From: Rickettsiella grylli
GTDB lineage: Bacteria; Pseudomonadota; Gammaproteobacteria; Diplorickettsiales; Diplorickettsiaceae
Direction of reading: 5' to 3'
DNA: 64,000 nucleotides
NCBI RefSeq assembly: GCF_000168295.1
Contig: NZ_AAQJ02000001.1
Coordinates: 337,001 to 401,000 of the forward strand
Positions 1 through 9,017 of the stretch are shown here, piece after piece. Both the position numbers and the translations under genes were made by a program. Position 1 is the stretch's first letter; every line of letters starts with the position of its first letter. Below the pieces are notes generated by a model, which ran no database searches, was not told the origin of the DNA, and saw only the letters and a program-made list of their open reading frames with translations.

Positions 1-1
1 G

Positions 2-2215
2 ATGTTGCATGTCGATGAAGTGCGTATCCCCAGTTTAAATTATTCCGCGGCGGCTGTTTTTCCAAGTAAAGTGGCTGAGCTTATTGACGAAGAACGACGA
101 CGGACGTATGAAAAGCTTGGAAATCATTATGAAAATTTACAATTTTTAAGTTTTGTATGGAAATTTCCATTATCAGTCGTTAAAAAAACGCGTCACTGGT
201 TTATTGAAGGTTTAGGAAATGAAAAGGATCACGATCTAACTTATTTATTACATTGTTTTCTGAAGAATGTAGATCGATGTGTTGGGTTGCTCCGTGCGCA
301 ATTTAGTTTAGAAAAACTCAGTAGTATCGATTTATTGAGTTATTTGAAATTATGTATTACAGGCGAAATTGCACCCGCTTCGATGCCGCCTGAGGGTTGT
401 TTTTTAGATGTCGTATTAGCCAGTCGATCGGTCGTTGCAGGCTATCATCCTCGGGTCGGCGAAAATACTATTTTTCTATTATCAATAATAGGTTATCTCA
501 ATGAAGAAACCATACCTGGGTTATTAGAAGAACTCGGGACTTATCCTTTAGTTTATCGTTGGTCCAATCGTTTTATTCCATTCAGTGAAGCAACAGCGGA
601 ACGGGAAATCAAACGTTATGTTCGTAATTGGAACAATAAAATTCGAGGATTTTCGGGCGTTTTAAAAGAAGCCTTGTGGGGAAAAGTATCGAATAAAGTG
701 GATCACGATGCGATGCAAATGAGTCAACAAGCCATGGCGGCCAGCGCGCTTAATCGGAGTGCGCGTACCCGATTTGGGTATTGGTCAAGCGCTCTTGTAT
801 TAATGCATCCGGATATCCCTTTATTAATACAGGCAGCACGCGATCTTACCGCTTATTTGGAACAATCAGGTTTTTCGTGTGTACAGGAAGACATTCATGC
901 ATTTGATGCATGGTTGGGTACACTTCCGGGCCATGGAAGCTGTCATCTACGCCGTGTATTTATTAATTCGATGAACTTGGCACATGTATTGCCGTTGCAA
1001 ACCGTATGGACAGGTGCCACGTATAGTTCAACCGAATCTTTATTACCAGCGTGTTCTCCTCCCGTTTTTTATGCAGAAACGAGCGGAAAAACCCCGTTTC
1101 GTTTTCATATGGATGTGGAAGACGTCGGACATCAGGTGATATTGGGTCCGACCGGTTCAGGTAAATCAACCTATCTGGGCTTTTTAATCGCACAATTTTT
1201 ACGTTATCACGGTGCGCAAATTTTTGTTTTTGATAAAGACTATTCTCAACGTGGATTGACTGCAGCCTTAGAAGGTTATCATTACGATATCGGTCAAAGT
1301 GAAACGTTAGCTTTTTGCCCGTTAGAGGATTTGTCCAGTGAAGCGAAACAATTACGTGCCATACAATTTATTGAAGATCTTGTTTTTTTACAAAATGTAA
1401 ATTTGACGCCTGAAATACGTCACGCTATTGGCAGCGTGGTGGCTTCATTAGCCGAAAATAATCATAAGCACAGTCGTACGTTGACTGTTTTTCGTTCTGA
1501 AATTCAAAATGAAGTGGTGCGTTCAGCTTTGAACTACTACACGCTGGAAGGTCAGTTTAAATTATTGGATGCAAGCAGCAATGCGATACAGACGGATGCT
1601 TATTTACAGACGTTTGAAATGTCGTGGGTATTAAAACAAAAACCGGAGATAGCTATCCCCCTCCTTCGAACTATTTTTGATCGTATTACGACCAGTTTGG
1701 AAGATAACCACCGACAAGGTCCTCGTTTAATCATTTTAGAAGAGGCATGGCTTTATGTTTCACACCCTTTATTTGTTCGTCAGCTTAAAGATTGGTTAAA
1801 AACCTGCAGGAAAAAAAATGCACGCGTGGTATTTGCAACCCAATCGTTGGCTGATCTTTATGATCCTTCGAATAAAGGATTAACAGAAACGACAGCGACT
1901 ATTTTGGAATCGTGTCCCACCAAGATTTTTTTACCTCACCCCAGTATGGATGCTGAAATTAAGACACTCTATCAAAAGATTGGGTTAACAGAACGACAAT
2001 TAGAAATTATTATGCATTCAATCCCTAAACAACATTATTATTTAACGAGTCCAGAAGGTCATCGATTAATTGATTTAAACTTAGAACGTTTAACGTTAGC
2101 GTTTGTTGGCTTGTCACGTGAAAAAACCAATGCCTTATTACGGTGTAGGGCGACTTATGCATCGGATTGGTTATCGCATTGGTTACAGCAGGAGGAGCTT
2201 ATCGCTTATCGGTGA
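2..2215 (+). CDS. trbE: Type IV secretion ATPase VirB4/TrbE, 5' end cut by the window
   Basis: This is the cytoplasmic ATPase that powers assembly and substrate transfer in a type IV secretion or conjugation system. The visible 737 residues include a Walker A motif (GPTGSGKST, about residues 382-390) and a Walker B motif (LIILEEAW, about 576-583). The stretch LPGHGSC...LNLAHVLPLQTVWTG before the ATPase domain resembles the TrbE branch of VirB4. Full-length TrbE proteins are usually over 800 residues, so roughly 80-100 N-terminal residues probably lie before base 1, and the ATG at base 2 is probably internal. The stop codon overlaps the start of the next gene (TGATG), so translation is probably coupled. 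The VirB4 family is certain; the TrbE subtype is likely. Confidence 0.9.
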   Translation: MLHVDEVRIPSLNYSAAAVFPSKVAELIDEERRRTYEKLGNHYENLQFLSFVWKFPLSVVKKTRHWFIEGLGNEKDHDLTYLLHCFLKNVDRCVGLLRAQFSLEKLSSIDLLSYLKLCITGEIAPASMPPEGCFLDVVLASRSVVAGYHPRVGENTIFLLSIIGYLNEETIPGLLEELGTYPLVYRWSNRFIPFSEATAEREIKRYVRNWNNKIRGFSGVLKEALWGKVSNKVDHDAMQMSQQAMAASALNRSARTRFGYWSSALVLMHPDIPLLIQAARDLTAYLEQSGFSCVQEDIHAFDAWLGTLPGHGSCHLRRVFINSMNLAHVLPLQTVWTGATYSSTESLLPACSPPVFYAETSGKTPFRFHMDVEDVGHQVILGPTGSGKSTYLGFLIAQFLRYHGAQIFVFDKDYSQRGLTAALEGYHYDIGQSETLAFCPLEDLSSEAKQLRAIQFIEDLVFLQNVNLTPEIRHAIGSVVASLAENNHKHSRTLTVFRSEIQNEVVRSALNYYTLEGQFKLLDASSNAIQTDAYLQTFEMSWVLKQKPEIAIPLLRTIFDRITTSLEDNHRQGPRLIILEEAWLYVSHPLFVRQLKDWLKTCRKKNARVVFATQSLADLYDPSNKGLTETTATILESCPTKIFLPHPSMDAEIKTLYQKIGLTERQLEIIMHSIPKQHYYLTSPEGHRLIDLNLERLTLAFVGLSREKTNALLRCRATYASDWLSHWLQQEELIAYR

Positions 2216-3249
2216 TGAAGTCTTTTAACGCATTAATAACTCACTATTTGACCAGTTTTAGCAGCGATATTAATCCCTTGTTGGTTTGGGGGCACGCATT
2301 ATTTTTAACGTTGTTGATAATTAATTTGGCGTGGATGGCCTTATGGCATGCCTTTGATCAGGATACGTTTTCACAGGCGATGCCTACATTTATTAAAAAA
2401 TTTTTTGTGATTAGTATTTTTTATACGGTCATGACGCATCCTGAATGGTTAACGCAGTTATTGCAAACGACGCTATTTATGGGAAGGACATTAACTCAAA
2501 TAAATTTACAACCACAAGCTATTCTTATTTCAGGAATTCAATTGAGTAATAAAATGATGGTTCCACTTGCGGGAGGAAATTTATTAACCGGTGGTGTGGG
2601 ATTTATTATTGCGTTATTGGTTTCATTATTGGTGTTATTTGTATTTCTGAGTATTACTCTCGATGTGTTAGTCCTTTTAATAACCACAACATTCATGATT
2701 TCAATGGCTAGTTTTTTTCTAGGCTTTGCACCCCAAAACGATCGCATCGCCTGTCAAACCTTAAATACAATCTTATGTCAGTGTATGAAATTGTTGGGAT
2801 TATATCTTGTGATTGGTTTAGGCTTGCATCAGATGAAACAACTTGCAGCGCTAGCACCGAATCAATATACACAGCTGAATGTTTATGTTTGGATCAGTGC
2901 ATCCGTATTACTGTTTTGGTTGTTATCAAAATATATTCCGCGCTCTTTGAGTCGTATTATGATGGGCTTTATTGAGATAAAACCAGGTATACCCTCATCT
3001 TCGTTAATGAATAACCATCAAACGGTACACACAGCACATCATTCGAATACTGAAAAAGTCGATCAGTTAACCTACCCAGGGTTATTACCGAATCAGAGTC
3101 AATGGAATACGAATACGCATTCAATGTGGGTTCAGCCAGCGTCCAATCGATCATTATCTAAAGAATTCAGTGACATTGTTCGTAAGTTAACCCGATCGAA
3201 AATAAGATTAAAACCAGAAAATAATTTTAAAAAAGGCTTAAACGTGTAA
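2215..3249 (+). CDS. trbL: Type IV secretion inner-membrane channel protein VirB6/TrbL
   Basis: This is a polytopic inner-membrane protein of about 344 residues in the VirB6/TrbL position. It has five or six hydrophobic segments, including a long central hydrophobic block, followed by a polar C-terminal tail of about 90 residues. That layout is usual for TrbL/VirB6, which forms part of the inner-membrane channel. The frame is open from 2167, but the ATG at 2215 overlaps the VirB4 stop as TGATG and has a purine-rich GGAGGA upstream at 2191-2196, although the spacing is long. A GTG at 2212 is an alternative. Sequence conservation in this family is weak, so the assignment rests on topology and position between VirB4 and VirB8. 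Confidence 0.8.
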   Translation: MKSFNALITHYLTSFSSDINPLLVWGHALFLTLLIINLAWMALWHAFDQDTFSQAMPTFIKKFFVISIFYTVMTHPEWLTQLLQTTLFMGRTLTQINLQPQAILISGIQLSNKMMVPLAGGNLLTGGVGFIIALLVSLLVLFVFLSITLDVLVLLITTTFMISMASFFLGFAPQNDRIACQTLNTILCQCMKLLGLYLVIGLGLHQMKQLAALAPNQYTQLNVYVWISASVLLFWLLSKYIPRSLSRIMMGFIEIKPGIPSSSLMNNHQTVHTAHHSNTEKVDQLTYPGLLPNQSQWNTNTHSMWVQPASNRSLSKEFSDIVRKLTRSKIRLKPENNFKKGLNV

Positions 3250-3255
3250 AAAATT

Positions 3256-3936
3256 ATGGTCAATTCTTCCCTCGAAAATCCCTATGTCCATGGATCGGAA
3301 GGGCGTAAAGAATGGAATGATCGTTATCACACGATGCGAAAATCAAGTCGTTTATGGCAATATGCTTTTTTTTCTTCGCTATTGGTAAACGTTATTTTTG
3401 CACTTGTGTTGGCTAAATTGGCCACGCAATCCCAGTTAAAACCGTTTATTGTCGAAACGAATCGCGGTATGCCTTATGCAATACGCCGTTTACGTGATAA
3501 TGCCGCATCGAATCCACGGATCATCAATTTTGCAATGAATCAATATATCATCAATTCACGGTCACTGATTCATGATACCCTGGCTGAAAAAAGTTTACTT
3601 GATAAGGTTTACGCGTTTTCAGCCAATCAATCCATTCGTTTTCTCAATGATTACTATCAAAAAAACGACCCTTTTCGCTTAAGTGCTCAGTATGCTGTTG
3701 CGGTGCACATCGTGAATTCTATACCCTTGAGTTCGCATACGTGGCAAGTGACCTGGGACGAAACACGCTCAAGCCGACGCGATCATCATGTCATCAGTGT
3801 TACGCGTTGGATAGGGTTATTGACCTATGAATTTGGAAAAATAAATCCACATTTTATAAATGAGAATCCATTTGGTGTATACATTACTCATATTACCTGG
3901 TCACAGATGGAAAGAGGAGCCTCCGATGATAATTAA
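3256..3936 (+). CDS. trbF: Type IV secretion protein VirB8/TrbF
   Basis: This is a bitopic inner-membrane assembly factor that bridges the channel and core complex. The N-terminus has the TrbF-like signature NPYVHGSEGRKEWNDRY, then one transmembrane segment (about residues 34-56), then a periplasmic VirB8 domain beginning TQSQLKPFIVETN. The length of 226 residues is typical. It starts 6 bases after trbL and its last 11 bases overlap the start of the virB9 gene, so it belongs to the same operon. The KPFIVE sequence after the membrane segment is characteristic of the VirB8/TrbF superfamily. Confidence 0.88.
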   Translation: MVNSSLENPYVHGSEGRKEWNDRYHTMRKSSRLWQYAFFSSLLVNVIFALVLAKLATQSQLKPFIVETNRGMPYAIRRLRDNAASNPRIINFAMNQYIINSRSLIHDTLAEKSLLDKVYAFSANQSIRFLNDYYQKNDPFRLSAQYAVAVHIVNSIPLSSHTWQVTWDETRSSRRDHHVISVTRWIGLLTYEFGKINPHFINENPFGVYITHITWSQMERGASDDN

Positions 3937-4831
3937 AATAATAACGGGAGTGATGCTACTGGTACTCCTATCCGGCTGCGCAAGTACTCCTCAGCCCGCG
4001 CCGATTTTTATTCCGGCTAAGAAAACAGAATTTCCATTGCAGATAACAACCAGCCCTGACAAAATGAATTATCATTTTACGTATGGCGCTGATCCTGCGT
4101 TAGAACACGCGTTTGAACATTATTTAAAATCAGGAAAAGCACCGAACATTGTGCGTAAAGGATTTGTTAATTTTGCATATGTTGCGGATCAACAACCCGT
4201 TATCAGTACCATTCCGTTGCAAGAAACCGTTTTGTCGTTGGAACCCGGCGAAAAATTTGAAAATATTTCTACCGGTGATCCCAGTCGTTGGTCTTACTCT
4301 GTCGCGACTTCAGGTCAAGGATCACATTTACAACAAAATATTTTGATTAAACCTTCTGCGCCGGGAATTAGTACAAACATGGTGATTACAACCAATAAGC
4401 GTATTTATAACGTGCGTTTGGTTTCGGGAGCCAATCCGGACAGTAAGAGCATGCGCAGCGTCCGGTTTTGGTATCCAAAAGAAATTCAGACTGAAGTGTC
4501 CAATCCAGTAAGTCAGCCGGGGGAGAGCATCGCTTTAAATCACTTAAATTTTAATTATCATTTAAAAAATGAAACAGGATTTTCTTTACCTTCTTGGGCA
4601 CCGACACGCATATTTGATGATGGGAATCATACATATATTCAATTTCCGAGAACAATAGCCAGCACAGATATGCCGATATTATTTGTATTGGGTGATCATA
4701 AAACCAATGAATTAGTGAATTATCGTTATCAGGCGCCTTATTTTATTGTGGATAAATTATTCAAGCAGGCTGTTTTAGTATTGGGTACGGGTCGAAATCA
4801 AGTTCGGTTGATGATTAGCCATGATCAATAA
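3926..4831 (+). CDS. trbG: Type IV secretion core-complex lipoprotein VirB9/TrbG
   Basis: This is the outer-membrane-associated core-complex subunit, 301 residues from the ATG at 3926. That start is chosen because it has AAAGAGGAG just upstream (3911-3919) and gives a clean lipoprotein signal: a hydrophobic stretch ending LLSGC, with the lipidated cysteine at residue 18. TrbG proteins often carry such a lipobox. The C-terminal half has the VirB9-type beta-rich segments, for example ITTNKRIYNVRLVS and TYIQFP. The frame is open further upstream (to 3860), but that extension would bury the signal peptide. It overlaps virB8 at its start and virB10 at its end. Confidence 0.88.
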   Translation: MIIKIITGVMLLVLLSGCASTPQPAPIFIPAKKTEFPLQITTSPDKMNYHFTYGADPALEHAFEHYLKSGKAPNIVRKGFVNFAYVADQQPVISTIPLQETVLSLEPGEKFENISTGDPSRWSYSVATSGQGSHLQQNILIKPSAPGISTNMVITTNKRIYNVRLVSGANPDSKSMRSVRFWYPKEIQTEVSNPVSQPGESIALNHLNFNYHLKNETGFSLPSWAPTRIFDDGNHTYIQFPRTIASTDMPILFVLGDHKTNELVNYRYQAPYFIVDKLFKQAVLVLGTGRNQVRLMISHDQ

Positions 4832-5894
4832 AAACGAGAATAGGTTGTCGTTTCCTTTTAAAATCGTCACATTAAAAAAAACCTGGGTTTTTATTACGAT
4901 TATATTTTTATTCATTATTATCACGTTAATACTGACTAATTTATATCGCTATAATAAGAAAGAACACCGAACGTTCATCATGGCCGATAAAATCGTAACA
5001 ACACAACCGACGGATATTCATTGGTATCAACAACAACAGGTTGCTTCATTGCCCATAAAAATGATTAAACCGGTAATCCCCCAGTCTGTTAAGCCTGTGA
5101 ATCAATTTTCTGCCGATGATTTAACGGCAATGGCTACTCCCATTCGAGAACATCAACTCACATCGGAGCGTTCTGTGATGAAATCTGCAGTGAATGCGAT
5201 GATGCCATCACACGACAAAAACGGTCCCTATGAAAAGTACGCGTTTATTAAATTGAATGCTGAATCCGACGTAAAAAATAATACATTGATTTCATCCGTA
5301 CAAGGTTTAAAAAGTCCTTTTGAACTTCAAAGTGGAAGCATTATCCCAGGTATTTTACTCAGTGGTATTAATTCCGATCTTCCAGGCCAAATTATCGCAC
5401 AGGTTCGTTCTAATGTTTATGATTCACCGAGTGGAAATTATGTATTAATTCCTCAAGGTTCACGATTAACGGGTATCTATGACGCACAAATTGCGTATGG
5501 TCAGCAGCGAATTTTAATTATTTGGCAACGGATTATTTTTCCGAATGGTCAAAGTATTGATCTGCACGGTATGCCCGGTGTTGACCGCGTGGGTTATGCA
5601 GGATTTAAAGGTGAAATAAATAATCATTATTGGAAACTTTTTGGTTCAACACTGCTCATGAGTGTGATTGGCGTAGGCGGGATGGTTTTAGCGCCACCGA
5701 ATAATAATCCACTGGCGCAACTGACGGCCAAAGAAGTTTTAGCAGAAAATTTGGATACTAATTTAGCCAATGCCAGTTCACGGATTGCTGAGAAAAATCT
5801 GTCTATTCAGCCGACACTGACCATACCACCTGGATATGAATTTAATATTTTTGTAACACGCGATATGGTTTTTGAAAAACCTTATCACGCTTAA
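4821..5894 (+). CDS. trbI: Type IV secretion core-complex protein VirB10/TrbI
   Basis: This protein spans the envelope and links the inner-membrane ATPases to the outer-membrane pore. It has a short cytoplasmic N-terminus, one transmembrane helix (about residues 21-40), a proline-containing periplasmic linker and a conserved C-terminal TrbI/VirB10 domain (about residues 165-355). That domain contains the family-typical segments SGSIIPGILLSGINSDLPG, YVLIPQGSRLTGIYD and GYEFNIFVTRDM. The length of 357 residues is normal. Its ATG overlaps the end of virB9 by 11 bases. It is the last gene of the visible secretion operon. Confidence 0.92.
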   Translation: MINKNENRLSFPFKIVTLKKTWVFITIIFLFIIITLILTNLYRYNKKEHRTFIMADKIVTTQPTDIHWYQQQQVASLPIKMIKPVIPQSVKPVNQFSADDLTAMATPIREHQLTSERSVMKSAVNAMMPSHDKNGPYEKYAFIKLNAESDVKNNTLISSVQGLKSPFELQSGSIIPGILLSGINSDLPGQIIAQVRSNVYDSPSGNYVLIPQGSRLTGIYDAQIAYGQQRILIIWQRIIFPNGQSIDLHGMPGVDRVGYAGFKGEINNHYWKLFGSTLLMSVIGVGGMVLAPPNNNPLAQLTAKEVLAENLDTNLANASSRIAEKNLSIQPTLTIPPGYEFNIFVTRDMVFEKPYHA

Positions 5895-5976
5895 GCCGTT
5901 TTGTTTAATTCATTTATTTTTAATGAGGAATTTATTATCTAGATTCAAAACATGATATAACTCAAGAGGTTTAACC

Positions 5977-7506
5977 ATGAAAAAAATAATATTTAATAAG
6001 CTTCATTCCACAAAAAAGAAAAATAAAAGCCGAACAACGTTTTATTTAAGTGTTTCTGTTTTTTCGCTTTCACTGCTCTTGATTGAATCGAATGCAAACG
6101 CAAGTTATAGCATTTATTTTAATAATAATACCGCAAAACGGATGAATTATCGTTCCCTCCTTATTCATAAAAATGTATGTGCTCGTTTAGATCCACGTGA
6201 TTACCATGCTTTTTCGGGCGTTGCTGCGCCTTATCAAAAAGTAAAAATTTTTGATATTAATTATGGTCAAGGGATGCATGAAGGGAAATTATTTTGTTTC
6301 CGATCGATTTTTTCGTCGCCGTTAAATAGAGCTTCACGTTTTTTCGTGACAACCCGCATTGCGGGTGCTTCGGTAGGGTCATCCATTCAATCGACATCAT
6401 TAACGCTCGATAAAAAGCATTACCCCTTGTTTACATCAAAACCCTTACCCTATCCTGTTGCGTTAGTCCAGCTCAATCATTTAAAGAGCAATCATTCGAA
6501 TTATTCGTTTTATGCGGCCGCTATCCATTATTTTTTTTCAGATCAATCCACAAATGAACTTGATTATGTCCTGTCATTGCCGCAAAAACGCTTTTTTAGA
6601 AGCAATAAAGACACACAACTGACTATCGGCACTTACAATGTTCAACTTTGGCCTTTTTATGCCAAGGTGGCTATGCGTATGAACGAAGCTAAAATGCGCG
6701 CACAGCTCATTCCTTTAAATCTTACGCATTATGATGTCGTTGTATTGGAAGAATTAATGGATAAAAAATATCGAAATGAAGTGAGCACACTCATGAGAAG
6801 AGATTATCCGTATCAATATGGTCCGACGATGGATCATGCCCCTTTAAGTGGTGGAACCGTTATTTATAGCCATTGGCCTATTTTAAAAAAGGATTCTCTG
6901 ATTTATCAGGAATGTAATCAGGTGGATTGTGGTGCTGCTAAAGGCGCACTTTATATTAAAATAAAAAAAGGAAATGTCATTTACAATATTTTTGGAACCC
7001 ATTTGCAAGCGACTGAAGGCGCTCATACAGCAGCAAGGGACGAAGTTGCGCGTGACAAACAATTTAATCACTTACGTCAATTTATAAAAAAACAAAAAAT
7101 TAATAAAAATCAAGCCGTCATTATTGCAGGCGATCTGAATATTGATTATCAAGCCTGTTTCCTTAGAAAAGAATGTAAAGAATATCAAAAGACAATTCTA
7201 ACGGTCGATAAACATTATCCCCGTTGGAATAATATTTCGATAGTTCCTTTTGGCAGCGATCCCACTAAAAATCTAATGAATACTGATCCAGAAGGAGAGA
7301 TGGAAGATTATATTTTACCTGATTCTACGAGCTATCTCGCACCAATAGCCCAACAATCGCATATTCGAGTGATTCGCGAGCCTGCTATCCCTATTATGTA
7401 CGATGGAGGTTTACAGGTTCTCCATAATCCGTTTGGTGATTTGGATTTATCCGATCATTTTATGTTTGAATCCGTATTGACCTTTCCAGAGGAGAAGACA
7501 ACCTAA
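5977..7506 (+). CDS. Exported endonuclease/exonuclease/phosphatase-fold enzyme, probable neutral sphingomyelinase
   Basis: This is probably a secreted phosphodiesterase that cleaves sphingomyelin or a related host lipid. It starts with a lysine-rich signal peptide (residues 1-42, ending NANA|S), followed by about 165 residues I do not recognise, then a catalytic domain (about 215-505). That domain keeps the whole DNase I/sphingomyelinase set: N221 (GTYNVQ), E258 (VVVLEE), H342 with Q344 (FGTHLQA), D386 and N388 (AGDLNID) and D493-H494 (LSDH). The FGTHLQA motif is typical of bacterial neutral sphingomyelinases. AGAGGT precedes the ATG. It lies 82 bases after trbI and 38 bases before a GDSL lipase gene. 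The substrate is inferred; another phosphodiester such as nucleic acid is possible. Confidence 0.78.
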   Translation: MKKIIFNKLHSTKKKNKSRTTFYLSVSVFSLSLLLIESNANASYSIYFNNNTAKRMNYRSLLIHKNVCARLDPRDYHAFSGVAAPYQKVKIFDINYGQGMHEGKLFCFRSIFSSPLNRASRFFVTTRIAGASVGSSIQSTSLTLDKKHYPLFTSKPLPYPVALVQLNHLKSNHSNYSFYAAAIHYFFSDQSTNELDYVLSLPQKRFFRSNKDTQLTIGTYNVQLWPFYAKVAMRMNEAKMRAQLIPLNLTHYDVVVLEELMDKKYRNEVSTLMRRDYPYQYGPTMDHAPLSGGTVIYSHWPILKKDSLIYQECNQVDCGAAKGALYIKIKKGNVIYNIFGTHLQATEGAHTAARDEVARDKQFNHLRQFIKKQKINKNQAVIIAGDLNIDYQACFLRKECKEYQKTILTVDKHYPRWNNISIVPFGSDPTKNLMNTDPEGEMEDYILPDSTSYLAPIAQQSHIRVIREPAIPIMYDGGLQVLHNPFGDLDLSDHFMFESVLTFPEEKTT

Positions 7507-7544
7507 AAAGTTCGAGTTCGTTCTGAAGTAAAGAAAAACATAAA

Positions 7545-8963
7545 ATGAAAAAAATAATGCGAATAATACTTTTTTTAGTCATTTTTTATGTCCCCTACAC
7601 GCTGGCGTTGGAACCTATCCCGCCAGCACAGGGGCTTCCATCCATCCACAAACTCTATGTATTTGGAGATAGCCTGTCGGACACGGGAAACCTTGAAGCG
7701 GCGACGTTATCTTTTTTACCGAATGCTCAAAATTATTTTATGGGTCGTTTTTCTGATGGTTATCTGTGGATTGACGATTTAGCAAAGCAGTACCATACGA
7801 CCGTTCAGGATAAACAGTTTATTGAAAATTATGCGGTGGGCGGAGCTACTGCATTTCCTTATATGGATCTTGTTTCTATTTTTCACTGGGGATATTACTT
7901 AGTGGGGTCACTGGGGAACCAGCTTTACGACTTTACGAAAATGCATAAAAGATTCCGACCGGATGATTTAATTATTATCTGGATTGGCGCGAATGATTTA
8001 TTATGGGCAGGAGACATGTATTTTTGTGGAAAACTGACCAAAGCCTGTATTGAAGGTCACGTGCAAAAAGCAAACCAAAATAATATCGTCCAAAAAGCCT
8101 TCAATAGTGTGAAAGCCCAAGTGCAAAAAATGGAAAAAAGAGGAGCTCAACATATTATACTGGTAGGGCTTCCTGATTTTTCCGAAGTTCCTCGATATAT
8201 TTTCCAACAACCTGCAGTGGCGGCGCTGAAAAAAGCAGATGCTCACGCGTATAATGAAGAATTAAAAGCCTTTGTTCGCGAAAATCAAGCAGCAGGGCAT
8301 GCGATTCTTTTTTATGATTTAAATCGCGTTTTACAAAAATTGATAAACCATCCATCTGAACAGGCGAAGTATAAAATTACGGATACGGTTCATTCTTGTC
8401 TCTATCGTCATCAAGAACCGAAGTTTTCGGATTGGGAATCTATTGCGCTTAATCGTTACAATCCATTCGCGATGGTTGCCATTATTCCTGTGTTTAGGGA
8501 TGCGTTACCGAATCCTCATGATTACCGCCTTCAGCATTTTAAAGAATTTGTGGATAAAAAATGTGGGGCGCATTATTTATTTTGGGATACTTTACATCCG
8601 ACTAAAAAAGGACATTTTGTTATTTTTCAGCACTTCTTAGCTTTTATAGACAAGCATTTTAGGATAACTCGTCCCCATAAAGATAATGGTTTTTGTTATA
8701 ATCTCCACGTTATCAATAAAGGGTGGTATCTATTAAACGTCTCTCAAAAAAATAGTCGATGTGGATCTCACAATAATTATTTATTGAAAAATAGTGAAAA
8801 GCTTGTTTCTGTCGCTTATGATCAACCGGTAAAATTGAATGCAGTACTCGGTAAATCGATGATATTTTCCCATTTACCGCGGCCTGTTCAAGGCTTAGGA
8901 GCAACCATTCAATGTACGGGAACGACACTTATCCATTTTAGCTGCAAAGAAATCACTGAATAG
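7545..8963 (+). CDS. Exported GDSL (SGNH) lipase/lysophospholipase
   Basis: This is a probable secreted phospholipase or lysophospholipase of the GDSL family. It has a signal peptide (residues 1-21, ending TLA|L), the nucleophile block VFGDSLSDTGN with Ser43, the IGAND block with Asn150, and the C-terminal block FWDTLHPT with Asp348 and His351, so the catalytic set is complete. About 100 residues follow the last block and contain several cysteines. The general layout resembles the Legionella PlaA/PlaC/PlaD group and the thermolabile haemolysins, but the exact subtype is not decided. It is in the same direction as the sphingomyelinase-like gene, 38 bases apart, suggesting co-transcription. Confidence 0.85.
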   Translation: MKKIMRIILFLVIFYVPYTLALEPIPPAQGLPSIHKLYVFGDSLSDTGNLEAATLSFLPNAQNYFMGRFSDGYLWIDDLAKQYHTTVQDKQFIENYAVGGATAFPYMDLVSIFHWGYYLVGSLGNQLYDFTKMHKRFRPDDLIIIWIGANDLLWAGDMYFCGKLTKACIEGHVQKANQNNIVQKAFNSVKAQVQKMEKRGAQHIILVGLPDFSEVPRYIFQQPAVAALKKADAHAYNEELKAFVRENQAAGHAILFYDLNRVLQKLINHPSEQAKYKITDTVHSCLYRHQEPKFSDWESIALNRYNPFAMVAIIPVFRDALPNPHDYRLQHFKEFVDKKCGAHYLFWDTLHPTKKGHFVIFQHFLAFIDKHFRITRPHKDNGFCYNLHVINKGWYLLNVSQKNSRCGSHNNYLLKNSEKLVSVAYDQPVKLNAVLGKSMIFSHLPRPVQGLGATIQCTGTTLIHFSCKEITE

Positions 8964-9017
8964 GATCCAAGCTGTTTTTCGAGGCAGGGGATTTTCAATG
9001 AAAAATAGGAAACCATT

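Noticed and set aside
963-1193. Minus-strand open frame inside trbE, and many similar frames elsewhere
   Set aside because: They lie wholly within well-supported genes on the other strand or frame and show no family features.
2115-2130. TCACGTGAAA inside trbE, resembling a parS site
   Set aside because: Only the central ten bases fit; the outer part of TGTTNCACGTGAAACA does not, and it lies in coding sequence far from parAB.
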